Source: G963422445 sp963422445
GTDB lineage: Bacteria > Pseudomonadota > Alphaproteobacteria > Thalassobaculales > Thalassobaculaceae
Assembly (NCBI GenBank): GCA_963422445.2
Contig: OY729512.2
Span: 6,076,001 to 6,140,000, forward strand
DNA length: 64,000 bases
Direction of reading: 5' to 3'
The stretch's first letter is position 1, and every line of letters starts with the position of its first letter. This document shows positions 36,050 to 45,436 of this stretch, in pieces. The position numbers and the translations under genes are program-made. Below the pieces are notes generated by a model that made no database searches, was not told where the DNA came from, and saw only the letters and a program-made list of their open reading frames with translations.

Positions 36050-37104
36050 CCCTGCTTTCCCTTGCAACGGTCGTCCTAGTAGTGCTCGCGCTGCCGGTGA
36101 CAGCGCAGCAACTTCGGGAGAGTACTGATATCGGCCACCTTGAAGACGGTCCCGACCACGATCCGGTGGCGGCGGTATCGGAGGAGCAGCGCCGTCGCAT
36201 CGAGAGTCATGACACGCAGCGCCGCGCCGCCGATCCCGCCGCCAGCCATGTGCCGACGATCATTGGCCCGACCGACGCTGCGCCGGATATCACCGTCATA
36301 CAGCCAGCACGGGCCGGATTTGATCAACAGTCCGATCGCAACCTGACAAGGGCATTGGCAAGGCCAGGTCCTGCGATCATCCGACGTCAACCGGCACAGC
36401 GGCGACAGGGCCGCGATGCCGCGGCGCTGGATGTCATCATCGGCCAGCGGACTCCGATGCAGCCCGTCCGCACCTACGCCTATCCGGATCCCCCGACAAC
36501 CGTTCCGGACAATCCGGTATCCGGTCCGTCGTCCGCGCGCCCTGCGGCGCCAGCCATTGCGGCCGGCAGCGCCGTCTATGCCAGCCTTGACCTAGCTGTC
36601 GACTCGCGCCGGGACGGACCGGTTGTCGCAACATTGCTTGCCGGACAGTTCCGTGGTAGCCGGGTCATCGGCAGCTTCGACGCCGGCGACGATGCCATGG
36701 TGTTGCGGTTCGACACGCTTGCAACCCGCGCTGGCGTCACGGTTCCGGTCGAGGCCTATGCGGTCGATCCGGATTGCAACTGTTTCGGGATCGCCGGAAC
36801 CGTCGACCATCACTGGTTCGCCCGTGTCGTCCTGCCGGCGGCAACCGCATTCGCGGGTGGTTTTCTGCGCGCTACGGCACGGCCGCAAGCCCGATTGGTG
36901 ATCGACGGGGCAACCGTGACCACCACCTCCGGCCGCACCGGCCGCATCGAACGGATTGCCGAAGGGGCGGCCGATACACTGGCACTGGCCGCGCCGATCC
37001 TGGCCGAATCAATGCCGAGTCGCGCCACCATCTCGGTTGCCGCCGGAACCGGCATTCTCGTGTTCTTCCGACAGCCCGTGCCATACGCGGAGCCGCGGCC
37101 TTGA
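36046..37104 (+). CDS. dotG: DotG/IcmE/TraO channel protein
   Basis: A 352-residue protein with an N-terminal hydrophobic helix (LATVVLVVLALPV), a long disordered linker rich in Arg, Pro and Asp, and a C-terminal VirB10/TrbI-like domain. That domain begins near residue 178 with GSAVYASLDLAVDSRRDGPV and continues GSFDAGDDAMVLRFD. It lacks the long pentapeptide-like repeat block of Legionella DotG, hence the short length, as in other conjugative relatives. The product spans the periplasm. Confidence 0.82.
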   Translation: MTLLSLATVVLVVLALPVTAQQLRESTDIGHLEDGPDHDPVAAVSEEQRRRIESHDTQRRAADPAASHVPTIIGPTDAAPDITVIQPARAGFDQQSDRNLTRALARPGPAIIRRQPAQRRQGRDAAALDVIIGQRTPMQPVRTYAYPDPPTTVPDNPVSGPSSARPAAPAIAAGSAVYASLDLAVDSRRDGPVVATLLAGQFRGSRVIGSFDAGDDAMVLRFDTLATRAGVTVPVEAYAVDPDCNCFGIAGTVDHHWFARVVLPAATAFAGGFLRATARPQARLVIDGATVTTTSGRTGRIERIAEGAADTLALAAPILAESMPSRATISVAAGTGILVFFRQPVPYAEPRP

Positions 37105-37691
37105 CCCGCATCGGCGCCGACCGGTTTCGGATCGGCGCCCTGTTCGGACTGACCGCGACGCTGGCCGCGGTGCCGGCGATGGCCGATGGCATCGTGACGG
37201 ATATCGTGACCGACATCTATCGTCCGGCGCGCCTGCTGATCGGGGCTTGCTGCTATGTTGCCGGGCTGTGTCTGGTCGCCGCCGCAAGCTTCCGGTTCCT
37301 CCGTCGGGCGCACGACCGGTTCGGCCCATCACTCATGGGCAGCACTCTTATGGTGCTCGCCGGGGCTGCACTGGTCAACCTCCCGGCCTGGCTCGAGGCC
37401 CTTGCAGAAACCCTGTTTGGCCCCGACCGCGCCAGCCGGCTGGTATTGAGCACGACAACACCGGCAACGGCCGATAGCGCCGCCCTGCTTGACGCGCTCG
37501 TGGTCCTGCTGTTCCTGATCGGATTGATCGCGTCGGCCCGCGGCATCGCGCTGTTGCCGGCCGCGGCCGACGGCCGGGCGACGCCGATTCAGGCGCTCTG
37601 CCATTTGTTCGGCGGACTTGCACTTTGCAACTTCCCAGCCCTCGCGGGCGCACTCGACACCGCGCTCGGGCTCGATCTGATTCTGCCATAG
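37101..37691 (+). CDS. IcmC/DotE (TraQ)-like membrane protein
   Basis: A 196-residue protein with a signal-like first segment and about four hydrophobic helices (LLIGACCYVAGLCLVAAASF, LMVLAGAALVNLPAWL). This layout is shared by the related IcmC/DotE and IcmD/DotP families, and the gene sits between dotG and an IcmD-like gene, as traQ does in R64. The start is TTG 37101 overlapping the dotG stop (TTGA). R64 traP (IcmG/DotF) is not found between dotG and this gene. Confidence 0.6.
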   Translation: MTRIGADRFRIGALFGLTATLAAVPAMADGIVTDIVTDIYRPARLLIGACCYVAGLCLVAAASFRFLRRAHDRFGPSLMGSTLMVLAGAALVNLPAWLEALAETLFGPDRASRLVLSTTTPATADSAALLDALVVLLFLIGLIASARGIALLPAAADGRATPIQALCHLFGGLALCNFPALAGALDTALGLDLILP

Positions 37692-37705
37692 ACCGGAGAA
37701 ACGCA

Positions 37706-38083
37706 ATGATGCCCCATGCAAACCAGGGCCGGGATCCGGCCCGGATTCTCGCTATGATAACAGTTGCAGCGGTCCTTGTCACGACTCCCGAAATCGCCAT
37801 GACCCGGACATTCGGCGAGATGTTCGAAGCCGGCGAGACCTCGCTCCTCAAATCCACCGGTTTCCTAGCCATGCTCTTCTATCTGATTGGCGCCGCCACA
37901 GTCTTCGGTGGTCTTGTCGGCCTGGTCCGGACCGTGCGCTATCCGCAGCAATCAGGGTTTGCACCGCCGGTGATTGCTATAACCGTCGGCGCCGCAATGA
38001 TCATGCTGCCTGCCGTGATCAACGCCGTCAACGAGGGGTTTGGCGGCGAGGCCGGCACCAGCCTGACCCGGCCCAGCCTGTGA
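37706..38083 (+). CDS. IcmD/DotP (TraR)-like membrane protein
   Basis: A 125-residue protein with a signal-like N-terminal helix (ILAMITVAAVLVTTPEIA). A second helix is FLAMLFYLIGAATVFGGLVG and a third is IAITVGAAMIMLPAVINAV, matching the three-segment IcmD plan. CGGAGAA precedes the ATG. Position before icmB corresponds to R64 traR. Called from layout and context rather than strong residue identity. Confidence 0.6.
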   Translation: MMPHANQGRDPARILAMITVAAVLVTTPEIAMTRTFGEMFEAGETSLLKSTGFLAMLFYLIGAATVFGGLVGLVRTVRYPQQSGFAPPVIAITVGAAMIMLPAVINAVNEGFGGEAGTSLTRPSL

Positions 38084-41000
38084 CGATGATTCCGGGTCTC
38101 GCCGGCCGCGGGTGCTGGCGACCGCTGGCCGATCTGCGCCGCTGGCTCTGGCTGGTCAGCGCAAAATCCCTTGATGCCCATCTCCAGCTCCGGGCTACGA
38201 TCGCCGAAGACCAGCCCATCGTGACCGATGATGGCGGGCTGATGACGATGCTTCGCATCGACGGTTGCCGCATGGTCGGTCAGTCCGGACAGCTTGAAGA
38301 CCTCGCCACCGGTCTCGCCGTCCGGCTCGCCGCAGCGCTGCGAGAGCCCGGCCATGCATTGCATCTGGTCTTCGAGCACGATCCTGATGACGGAGCAGCG
38401 GCTGCAGCGGCGGCACTGCGCGGTCCGGTTGCTGCCGCTGCCCGGCTTGGCCTCGATCTCGGTGATCTTCTGGCCGACCGACAGGATGCCCTGGCTGGTC
38501 AGCTTGCCTCAGAACATTTTCATGTCGCGTTGTGGTCCCGCGGCACGGCGTTATCATCGTCGGACTATCGCCGTTCCGCTGCTGCCATTCGGCAGCGCTG
38601 CGACGGAGCCGGGGCCGGTCAGCGGCCCGGTGCGGTCCACGATGCCCTGATTCCACGGCACGCGGCCCTGGTGCGAGACCTTCTTGAAGCCGGACGTCAG
38701 CTCGGCCTCCGGATCGATCGGCTCGACACCTCCGCCGCGCTTGGCCTGATCGGCGCCCTGCTGGCGGGCGTCACACCCGATGCGCATTCGCTGGCACACG
38801 GTCTGGTGCCTGGATCGACCCGACGGCCGTTTCAATTACGCGGCCCCGAACGACCCGCCGGGAATTGGGGTTTTCCAGCGCTCGCGCCTGCCCTGATCAC
38901 CGAAACGCCAGTGGTCGATGGCGACCTGGTCAAGATTGGCCCGCGGGTTCATGCCGGGCTCATCGTCCTGCTCGGGCCGGCCGCACGCCGGCCCTTTACC
39001 GAGCTTCTTGACGGACTCGAGGATGTCCCGTTGCGGCAATCCCTGCTGATTGAAAGCGGCGCCTGGAAGGCGGCAGCGCTCAAACAGGCAACGGCCGCAG
39101 TGCTCTCCGTCGCCAGTTACGAAAGCCGGCAGATCCGCGATCAGATCGAGACCCTGCGGGCGTTGGAGGCCGAGGGTATGCCGGTCGTACGCCTGTCGAT
39201 GCTGTATCAGACCTGGGGCAGGACGGCTGCGGACGCGCGCCGCCGTCGCGATGCCTTGCGGCAACGCCTCGGTGCCTGGGGCGATCAGGCTGTCGGCACG
39301 ATGACCGGTGACCCCGTCGAATGCTGGGCAGCAACCATACCCGGCTTCGGCGCCTTTGCCATGGCGCCGCGTGCACTCTGCCCGCTCGCGGATGCATTGG
39401 CTCTGGTGCCGCTGCAGCGTCCCGTTGCCGCCAGCCCGAACGGCCATGTCATGGCCGGTCATGCGGGCAAACCGCTGCCGCATCCAGTGCTGGCCCATGG
39501 CGCCCACAGTTTCGATCTGGTGTTCGGCGAACCCGGAAAGGGCAAATCGGTCCTGCTCAACAGCCGAGCCCTGGCCATCGCACTGGCTGACGGACAGGAT
39601 CGGCTGCCGTTGATTGCCATCCTCGATATCGGGTCTTCGGCGCGCGGTCTGATTTCGACCCTGCGCGCCGCGTTGCCACCGGCACGGCGCGGCGAAGCGG
39701 TGTTTCATCGACTTACCAACAGCATCGCCGATGCCATCAACCCATTCGATACCCCGCTGGGCTGCCGCTACCCACCGCATCATCAGACCGCGTTCCTGCA
39801 CAATCTCGTCACTGCCATGGTCAGGCCGGCCGAGTCCGACTCCGTGCCCACCGGCCTCGACACCCTGATCCCGGAAGTCATCGCCGAGGCCTATCGGATG
39901 CGTGATGACGGCCCGGCGTCAGGGCAACCCAATCCGTATGAACCCGGCCTTTTGCCGGATGTCGACGCGGCGCTCGCCGACGCCGGTCTTGCCGAAGTCG
40001 ACACCACATGGTGGGCGATCGTCGACCAGATGTTTGCCGAAGGCCGCCACGACCTTGCAGCGTCGGCGCAGCGGCATGCAGTGCCACTGCTTGCCGATCT
40101 ACCGCGGGCGGCGCAGGCCGCCGCCCTGCGTGACAGTCACGGCAACATCCGGTTGCGTTCGGCCGAGGCGCCGGCCGAAGCTCTGGTCCGGGTGCTTGGC
40201 GCCGTGCAGCGCAGCCATGCCGCACTGGCCGGGCGCACCGCGCTCAATCTTGGCCATGCCCGGATTGCGGTGCTCGATCTCGCCGAACTTGCCGACCCCC
40301 ATGATCCGCGCCGCACCGCCATCATCTATCTCGCGGCCCGGCAGTTGCTGACCGGCGACTGGTTCACGACGCCCGAAGATGTCGAACGCATGCCGACGAC
40401 CGTCCGGACCTGGCATCGAACCCGGATCCGGGATCTGCTCGAAACCGAGAAACTCCTGCAATATGACGAGTTTCACCGTACCGGCGGCATCCCCGAACTG
40501 GTCGCCCAGGTCGGTCTCGATATTCGTGAAGGCCGCAAGCACCGGCGCCGCGTAGTGCTGGCATCGCAGCGTCTGGCGGACTTCGATGCCGGTCTCGTCG
40601 CGCTCGCGTCAACAGTCTGGATTCTTGGTGCCGACAGTGCCGAGACCAAGGCCGAAATCATCCGCGTGTTCGATCTCGATGCTGGCGCCGGACATGTCGT
40701 TAAGCGGCATCTGACGGGTCCGGGCCCCGGCGGTGCGCCGGTCCTCGTGCTCGGCCACGATACCGACGGGCCCGTAAGGCATCACGCCCGCGGCATCATC
40801 GGTGCGATCGAACTCTGGGCGCTGACCACGACGCCGCACGATGCGGCCCTGCGTGACCGTCTGTATGCCCGCCTCGATCCGGCAATCGCCCGGCGGGCCC
40901 TGGCGGCGCGATTTCCATCCGGCAGCATCGGACCGCATCTTGTCGCGAGCCGTCTTGAGGCTCTTGCCGATCAGGGCATGGCGCCAGCGGCGGAGAACCG

Positions 41001-41175
41001 GATTCTCGACGATCTCGCCGACGAAATCGTTGCAGCGGCTGTCGGACAGACGGCGGCGACCATCAGGGCTGCCGTCGCGAATGACGAAGCCATGCCGCCG
41101 CCCATGACAGCCAATCGCACCATCGATCCTCATCACGACCCGTCACATCTGTCGAATGACCGGAGATTGCCATGA
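38080..41175 (+). CDS. icmB: IcmB/DotO/TraU secretion ATPase (VirB4 type)
   Basis: A 1031-residue cytoplasmic ATPase, close to the family's usual 1000 residues. Walker A FGEPGKGKSVLLN starts near residue 482. Conserved stretches follow: IAILDIGSSARGLI, DAINPFDTPLGC, RIAVLDLAELADPHDPRR (Walker B) and QVGLDIREGRKHRRRVVLASQ. IcmB associates with the inner-membrane ring and powers export together with DotB. The start is GTG 38080 overlapping the previous stop, with ATG 38086 next. Confidence 0.92.
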   Translation: MTMIPGLAGRGCWRPLADLRRWLWLVSAKSLDAHLQLRATIAEDQPIVTDDGGLMTMLRIDGCRMVGQSGQLEDLATGLAVRLAAALREPGHALHLVFEHDPDDGAAAAAAALRGPVAAAARLGLDLGDLLADRQDALAGQLASEHFHVALWSRGTALSSSDYRRSAAAIRQRCDGAGAGQRPGAVHDALIPRHAALVRDLLEAGRQLGLRIDRLDTSAALGLIGALLAGVTPDAHSLAHGLVPGSTRRPFQLRGPERPAGNWGFPALAPALITETPVVDGDLVKIGPRVHAGLIVLLGPAARRPFTELLDGLEDVPLRQSLLIESGAWKAAALKQATAAVLSVASYESRQIRDQIETLRALEAEGMPVVRLSMLYQTWGRTAADARRRRDALRQRLGAWGDQAVGTMTGDPVECWAATIPGFGAFAMAPRALCPLADALALVPLQRPVAASPNGHVMAGHAGKPLPHPVLAHGAHSFDLVFGEPGKGKSVLLNSRALAIALADGQDRLPLIAILDIGSSARGLISTLRAALPPARRGEAVFHRLTNSIADAINPFDTPLGCRYPPHHQTAFLHNLVTAMVRPAESDSVPTGLDTLIPEVIAEAYRMRDDGPASGQPNPYEPGLLPDVDAALADAGLAEVDTTWWAIVDQMFAEGRHDLAASAQRHAVPLLADLPRAAQAAALRDSHGNIRLRSAEAPAEALVRVLGAVQRSHAALAGRTALNLGHARIAVLDLAELADPHDPRRTAIIYLAARQLLTGDWFTTPEDVERMPTTVRTWHRTRIRDLLETEKLLQYDEFHRTGGIPELVAQVGLDIREGRKHRRRVVLASQRLADFDAGLVALASTVWILGADSAETKAEIIRVFDLDAGAGHVVKRHLTGPGPGGAPVLVLGHDTDGPVRHHARGIIGAIELWALTTTPHDAALRDRLYARLDPAIARRALAARFPSGSIGPHLVASRLEALADQGMAPAAENRILDDLADEIVAAAVGQTAATIRAAVANDEAMPPPMTANRTIDPHHDPSHLSNDRRLP

Positions 41176-41624
41176 CCCGCACCACGTTTGCTGCCGTTCT
41201 TCTCGTCACCCTGGTCAGCGCGTTGCTGACAGCGTTTCCGGGCGCGGCCGTCACCGATGACGGACGATCCGGACCTCTAGCCGGGCCGGACTGCGCGCCG
41301 GAAGTTGCCGAAGCGCTGAATGCCGCGGCGGTTGTTGGAGTCCGCCGCGATATCGCCACGATCCGCTCCGACGTGACCGGGATTCGGCAGCCGCAGCGGC
41401 TGGCGGATTTCACCTGTCTGGATCGATTGCTGGATTTTGGCCAGCTTGACGTCCATGCTGATATCGACGGATTGCTCGACAGGATTCTCGGCACGATCAC
41501 CAATCGCGTTTGCAACGCGGCGGCGCATATGCATGCCGAAATGATCAGCCAACCTGTGTCCTCAACCTTGTACGACCAGTTTGCGAGATTGCCCGGCGCC
41601 ACTGTCAGCGGCCGCGGGCAGTGA
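41172..41624 (+). CDS. Small exported protein of the T4BSS cluster, unknown
   Basis: A 150-residue protein with a signal peptide (FAAVLLVTLVSALLTAFPGAAV). The helical domain contains IRQPQRLADFTCLDRLLDFGQLD and RVCNAAAHMHAE, including three cysteines that may pair in the periplasm. It occupies the place of traV in R64 order, but I see no sequence match to name it. Coupled to icmB by ATGA. Confidence 0.6.
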   Translation: MTRTTFAAVLLVTLVSALLTAFPGAAVTDDGRSGPLAGPDCAPEVAEALNAAAVVGVRRDIATIRSDVTGIRQPQRLADFTCLDRLLDFGQLDVHADIDGLLDRILGTITNRVCNAAAHMHAEMISQPVSSTLYDQFARLPGATVSGRGQ

Positions 41625-41629
41625 CGGCA

Positions 41630-42694
41630 ATGGCACGCGCCCCGCATCGGAGCCCGGTCCGTCTGGCGGCGGCCGTCGCCATCGTACCAATCTTGCTGCT
41701 CGCCGCCGGTGAGGCGGCAGCGCTCCGTTGCGACCCGACAGACAACGATATCAACGAAGCGCGACGGGTGATCCGACACGTCCAGGCTTTAGAGGACCGT
41801 GTCAGCGAAGCGTTACGCCTGCAGACCGGCCAGATCTCCGGCTATGTTGCGCAGGCAGCGGCCGGACAGGCCGAAGCGCTCGACGGGCATGCCAGGGCGC
41901 GGGCCCAGACGACACGCGAGGCCGCCGAGACCCGGCAGATCATTGCGCATCGCCCGAGCCGTACCGGCTGCAGCGCGATCACCGGCATGGCCGGGCTTGA
42001 TCCGGCCGCAGCCGTTGCGCGGCAAATCGCCGCGAACGCGCTCGTGACCGAAACCGCACGACTGGCTGGCAATGCGGAGGCCATAGGCTATCCTGCCGGC
42101 GATGACGCAACGATGCGGTCACATCACATCCGGCGAACCTACCCGGACGGTCGTGATATCCGGTTCGACAGCCTGTTCGATCGCGACAACCTGACCGGCC
42201 CCGATGAACGCGGGGCAGCGCTCGACTACACCCGCCATCTGGTTGCGCCGGTGACGGATCCAGCGCCGCCGGACACCACGATGACATCGCCAGGCGATCA
42301 TCGCCGCTATCTCGAACGGCGCGCCCGTGATGCCCGGGCGGGGCTTGCGGTAGCCTGGATGACCCGCGCATTGGCCGACCGGATTCCGGCGGTCGAACGG
42401 GCCGAATGGGCGGCGGCGGTTGCCCCCGGAACGGCGCCTCCGGGCGCCGCGTTGTCATCGCGCGGCTTGCGCCAGATTCTTGCTGTCCGGCGATTCGATA
42501 CGACATACCTCACCGGCCTCAACGAACTCGGCAGCGAAGAACTGCTGCGCGAGATCATTCGCAATCAATCTCAGGCCCTGCGGCTGGCGGCCGCCCGTTA
42601 CGATCTTGCCGAGCATCACGGCGCAATTGCCGCCTCGATTCTCGCAATCCTCAACGAGGACAGCCGCTATCGGCCGGCGGCGGGGCGACGGTGA
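41630..42694 (+). CDS. IcmX/TraW-like exported protein
   Basis: A 354-residue protein with a signal peptide (AAAVAIVPILLLAAGEAAAL) and a helix-rich mature part. That part includes GLRQILAVRRFDTTYLTGLNEL and LLREIIRNQSQALRLAAARYDL. Position between icmB and dotA, with a signal peptide, matches TraW/IcmX. ATG 41630 is given; GTG 41621, overlapping the previous stop, is equally possible. The call is mainly positional. Confidence 0.5.
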   Translation: MARAPHRSPVRLAAAVAIVPILLLAAGEAAALRCDPTDNDINEARRVIRHVQALEDRVSEALRLQTGQISGYVAQAAAGQAEALDGHARARAQTTREAAETRQIIAHRPSRTGCSAITGMAGLDPAAAVARQIAANALVTETARLAGNAEAIGYPAGDDATMRSHHIRRTYPDGRDIRFDSLFDRDNLTGPDERGAALDYTRHLVAPVTDPAPPDTTMTSPGDHRRYLERRARDARAGLAVAWMTRALADRIPAVERAEWAAAVAPGTAPPGAALSSRGLRQILAVRRFDTTYLTGLNELGSEELLREIIRNQSQALRLAAARYDLAEHHGAIAASILAILNEDSRYRPAAGRR

Positions 42695-42698
42695 AACA

Positions 42699-44906
42699 AT
42701 GATGGCAGTCCGTCGCGCCCTGCGTCTTGCGATCGATCCCGGACTCGGAACCGGTCTGGTCGATCTCCATGACGCCGCCGCCCGCATTGGCATCCGGTTG
42801 CGGGATCTAGGGGCGTTCACCGGCAGTATTGTCCGGCCGCTGCCGCCGCCGACCCTGCTGGGCCGCACCGTCACGATGGCCCGTCCCGGTTACAGGGTCT
42901 GGCTCGCAGTTCTGGCTGGGCTCGGCATCGTGGTGACCGTTGCGGCGGCTAGCGCGCTGACGATGTCGCTCACAGCATGGCTTGCCGGCCCGGCATCGGC
43001 CGATGCCGGACTGGTGACCACCGACCTGTTTACCGAGGAACCTGCGACCCGGCGCTTTCTCGCTTTCCTGGCGACGATTGCCCGTGGCGAAGGCGCGATC
43101 GCCGACATGTTCACGATCGCCAATCTTGCAATTCTGTTGCTGTCTGGGCTCATCGTTCTGGCTCTGTTCACGCAGGCGGTTGTCGATACCGCACGTGGTG
43201 GCCGGCCCGGAACCTCCGGCATCCAGGTTCTGCGCGTGGTCATGGTTCTCGGCCTGTTGACGCCGCTCGGGGGCTTCAATGCCGTTCAGCATCTGGCGCT
43301 TGGCGCAGCCGGGTTTGGCGGTCATGCGGCCAGCCGGATATGGGCGGCGTTCTCAACGCAGGTCATTGCCGATGGCGTCGCGCCGCTCCCGATTGTTGTC
43401 GGGCATGGCCATGATCGTCTGATCGGACAGTTTCTGGTCGCCGAAACCTGTCGCGCCGTTGCCAACGGATTGGCAGCGGGCACCGGGGATCCACCTTATA
43501 TCACCGTGGTCGAGCGGACCGGGCAGAGCGGCGTCGCGAGACAGGCAGTCATTGGCTATGATGCAGTCAAACGTCCGGGTGCTTGCGGCGTTGCCCGTTT
43601 TCCGAGCCCCGGCGGCGATGGTGCTGCGGCGCGGACTGCCGCGGCGCACCGCGAGGCGCTATCTGCGGTTCTGCCGGAGATTCGAACGCTGGCGGTATCG
43701 CTGGCCGGCCACTTTGTCGACGGCGCGGCCAATTACGGCCAGCCATTGCCGGACAGTGCAACCGCGATCGGCGGCAGCGGCCTGGCGCAACGCTACGCGA
43801 CATTGGCGGGAACCCGGATCGCAGCCGTGCAACAGGCTGCGGCCCGGGATATTCCTGGCGCGGTCACTGCCCAGGCTCGCAGCGGCGGCTGGCTGGCTGC
43901 GCCCCTAACCTTTCAGGTCATCGCCCGACGCAATGGCGGCATTCAGGCCGCGGCCCGCGACCTGCCGGCCGTCGACCCGCCGGATCCCGGTTATGCCCTT
44001 CATGTGGCGGAAGCGTTCACGGCGGCCGTCACGGTTCGCAACTGGTTGGATGCTGCCGGCGCACCGGCTGGCGGTGCGGGCGCTGTGGCTACCGCCGGTG
44101 ATTCGGTCTTCGAGACGTTGCTCGGTCTGCTCGACGTCCGGATCACTCTGGTTGACGAGACCGCACCCTTGAGCAGCCTCGCCGCTGTCGGCAACACCCT
44201 CATCGAAGCCGGGCTCAAGGGGTTCGCCATCATGACCGGCATTGTCGCCGGCAGTAACACGTTCCGGTCGATTCCGTTTGTCGGCGACGGGCTTGATGCG
44301 GCGGGAGCGGTCTGGCGCGTCGTCGATACACCGGTCACGACGGTGTTGATGGCATTGTTCGCGGCCGGCGGCATCCTCGCCTATCTGGTACCGCTGATCC
44401 CGTTCATCCGCTTTGCCTTCGCGCTTGCAGTCTGGCTTCTGGCATTGCTCGAAGCCTTGCTCGCGGCACCAATCTGGCTCCTTGCCTTCCTCTCGTTCGA
44501 CAAGGACCGGTTATGGCCGGCCGCAGCCCGCGACGGAGCCGGATTGTTGCTCGCAGTCGTTCTGCGGCCCTTGTTGATGATCTTCGGACTGGTGCTCGGT
44601 TATCTCGCCGCGAGCGCGTTATGCGGCTTTCTCAATGCCGGTTTCGAACCATTGATTGCGAACAGCGATGGCGTCGGACCGATCGACTGGCTTGTCCATG
44701 TCGTCATCTACACCTTGCTGGCCTGGCTGTTGGTCAATTTTGCGTTCGGGGCCGTCGACCGCATGCCGTCAGCCGTACTCGCCTGGATCGGCATCCGCAT
44801 TGACACTACCCCGGATGGCGAGAGGGCTGGCAGCAGTATCGTCACCGGTCTCGGCCGGGCCGAGCATATGCGACCGGGCTTGCCAGGCAGACGCGGGCGG
44901 ACATGA
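42699..44906 (+). CDS. dotA: DotA/TraY polytopic inner-membrane protein
   Basis: A 735-residue membrane protein. Hydrophobic helices lie near the N-terminus (VWLAVLAGLGIVVTVAAASA and a pair at about residues 140-200). A large periplasmic loop of some 300 residues follows, then a C-terminal cluster of helices (VLMALFAAGGILAYLVPLIP, LLALLEALLAAPIWLLAF). DotA-typical sequences include VLRVVMVLGLLTPLGGFNAVQ and APIWLLAFLSFD. It is required for channel activity in Dot/Icm systems. ATG 42699 or the adjacent 42702 may start; the long frame upstream to 42420 is spurious. Confidence 0.82.
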   Translation: MMAVRRALRLAIDPGLGTGLVDLHDAAARIGIRLRDLGAFTGSIVRPLPPPTLLGRTVTMARPGYRVWLAVLAGLGIVVTVAAASALTMSLTAWLAGPASADAGLVTTDLFTEEPATRRFLAFLATIARGEGAIADMFTIANLAILLLSGLIVLALFTQAVVDTARGGRPGTSGIQVLRVVMVLGLLTPLGGFNAVQHLALGAAGFGGHAASRIWAAFSTQVIADGVAPLPIVVGHGHDRLIGQFLVAETCRAVANGLAAGTGDPPYITVVERTGQSGVARQAVIGYDAVKRPGACGVARFPSPGGDGAAARTAAAHREALSAVLPEIRTLAVSLAGHFVDGAANYGQPLPDSATAIGGSGLAQRYATLAGTRIAAVQQAAARDIPGAVTAQARSGGWLAAPLTFQVIARRNGGIQAAARDLPAVDPPDPGYALHVAEAFTAAVTVRNWLDAAGAPAGGAGAVATAGDSVFETLLGLLDVRITLVDETAPLSSLAAVGNTLIEAGLKGFAIMTGIVAGSNTFRSIPFVGDGLDAAGAVWRVVDTPVTTVLMALFAAGGILAYLVPLIPFIRFAFALAVWLLALLEALLAAPIWLLAFLSFDKDRLWPAAARDGAGLLLAVVLRPLLMIFGLVLGYLAASALCGFLNAGFEPLIANSDGVGPIDWLVHVVIYTLLAWLLVNFAFGAVDRMPSAVLAWIGIRIDTTPDGERAGSSIVTGLGRAEHMRPGLPGRRGRT

Positions 44907-45073
44907 CCCGGACACCTTCCCGCCCCGATTGGCACGGCTTCGGGCCGGTTTACTGCCGGCGTCCGGACTCCGGGGCGGGTTCCGCTTTTGCGATACCGTG
45001 GCCGGATCCGCCCTCCCATGCCGTGCCATCGGCTTCGAAAAGACCGGTGCCGCTGCTCCTTCACCATGACTGA
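44903..45073 (+). CDS. Very small ORF coupled to dotA
   Basis: A 56-codon ORF starting at an ATGA overlap with the dotA stop and ending at TGA 45073. The product (MTRTPSRPDWHGFGPVYCRR...) is polar, Pro- and Arg-rich, and unrecognised. It fills the gap to the next gene and keeps the overlap style of the cluster. It could be a real small protein or a chance frame. Confidence 0.35.
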   Translation: MTRTPSRPDWHGFGPVYCRRPDSGAGSAFAIPWPDPPSHAVPSASKRPVPLLLHHD

Positions 45074-45091
45074 CTCCAAAGGACAAACGAC

Positions 45092-45433
45092 ATGCACGGA
45101 CACAACCCGACGACCCTGCACAGCCTGAGCGATGCCGATCTCGAGGATGTCGGCCGCATGATTGAAGATCTGCAACCGCCGCAGTACACATCGGAAGAGA
45201 TTCTCGCAAAATTCTCCATCCTCATTCATCGTCGCTTGATGGCTGGCGTCCGTATGAAGGACATCATGCAGGTCATGGCCGCCAAAGGGTTCAAGGTGAC
45301 CCGCAAACAGGTCGAAAGCGCTGCGGCCGATGCCGCAGCGCGGAAGCTCGCCACCAAAGGTCGCACGAAGAAACCGGTGCCGCCGACGGTGCATCTGGAC
45401 AACCCGCCACAACCTGACACGCCGCCGGACTGA
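45092..45433 (+). CDS. Small helical protein next to the coupling protein
   Basis: A 113-residue soluble protein. Predicted helices are DADLEDVGRMIEDLQ, EEILAKFSILIHRRLMAG and KDIMQVMAAKGFKVTRKQVESAA; the last two look like a helix-turn-helix followed by a basic tail (KLATKGRTKKP). No signal peptide. GGACAAACGAC precedes the ATG. Next to a coupling-protein gene, such a protein could bind DNA at an origin of transfer or act as adaptor. That is inference only; I do not recognise the family. Confidence 0.55.
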   Translation: MHGHNPTTLHSLSDADLEDVGRMIEDLQPPQYTSEEILAKFSILIHRRLMAGVRMKDIMQVMAAKGFKVTRKQVESAAADAAARKLATKGRTKKPVPPTVHLDNPPQPDTPPD

Positions 45434-45436
45434 ATC

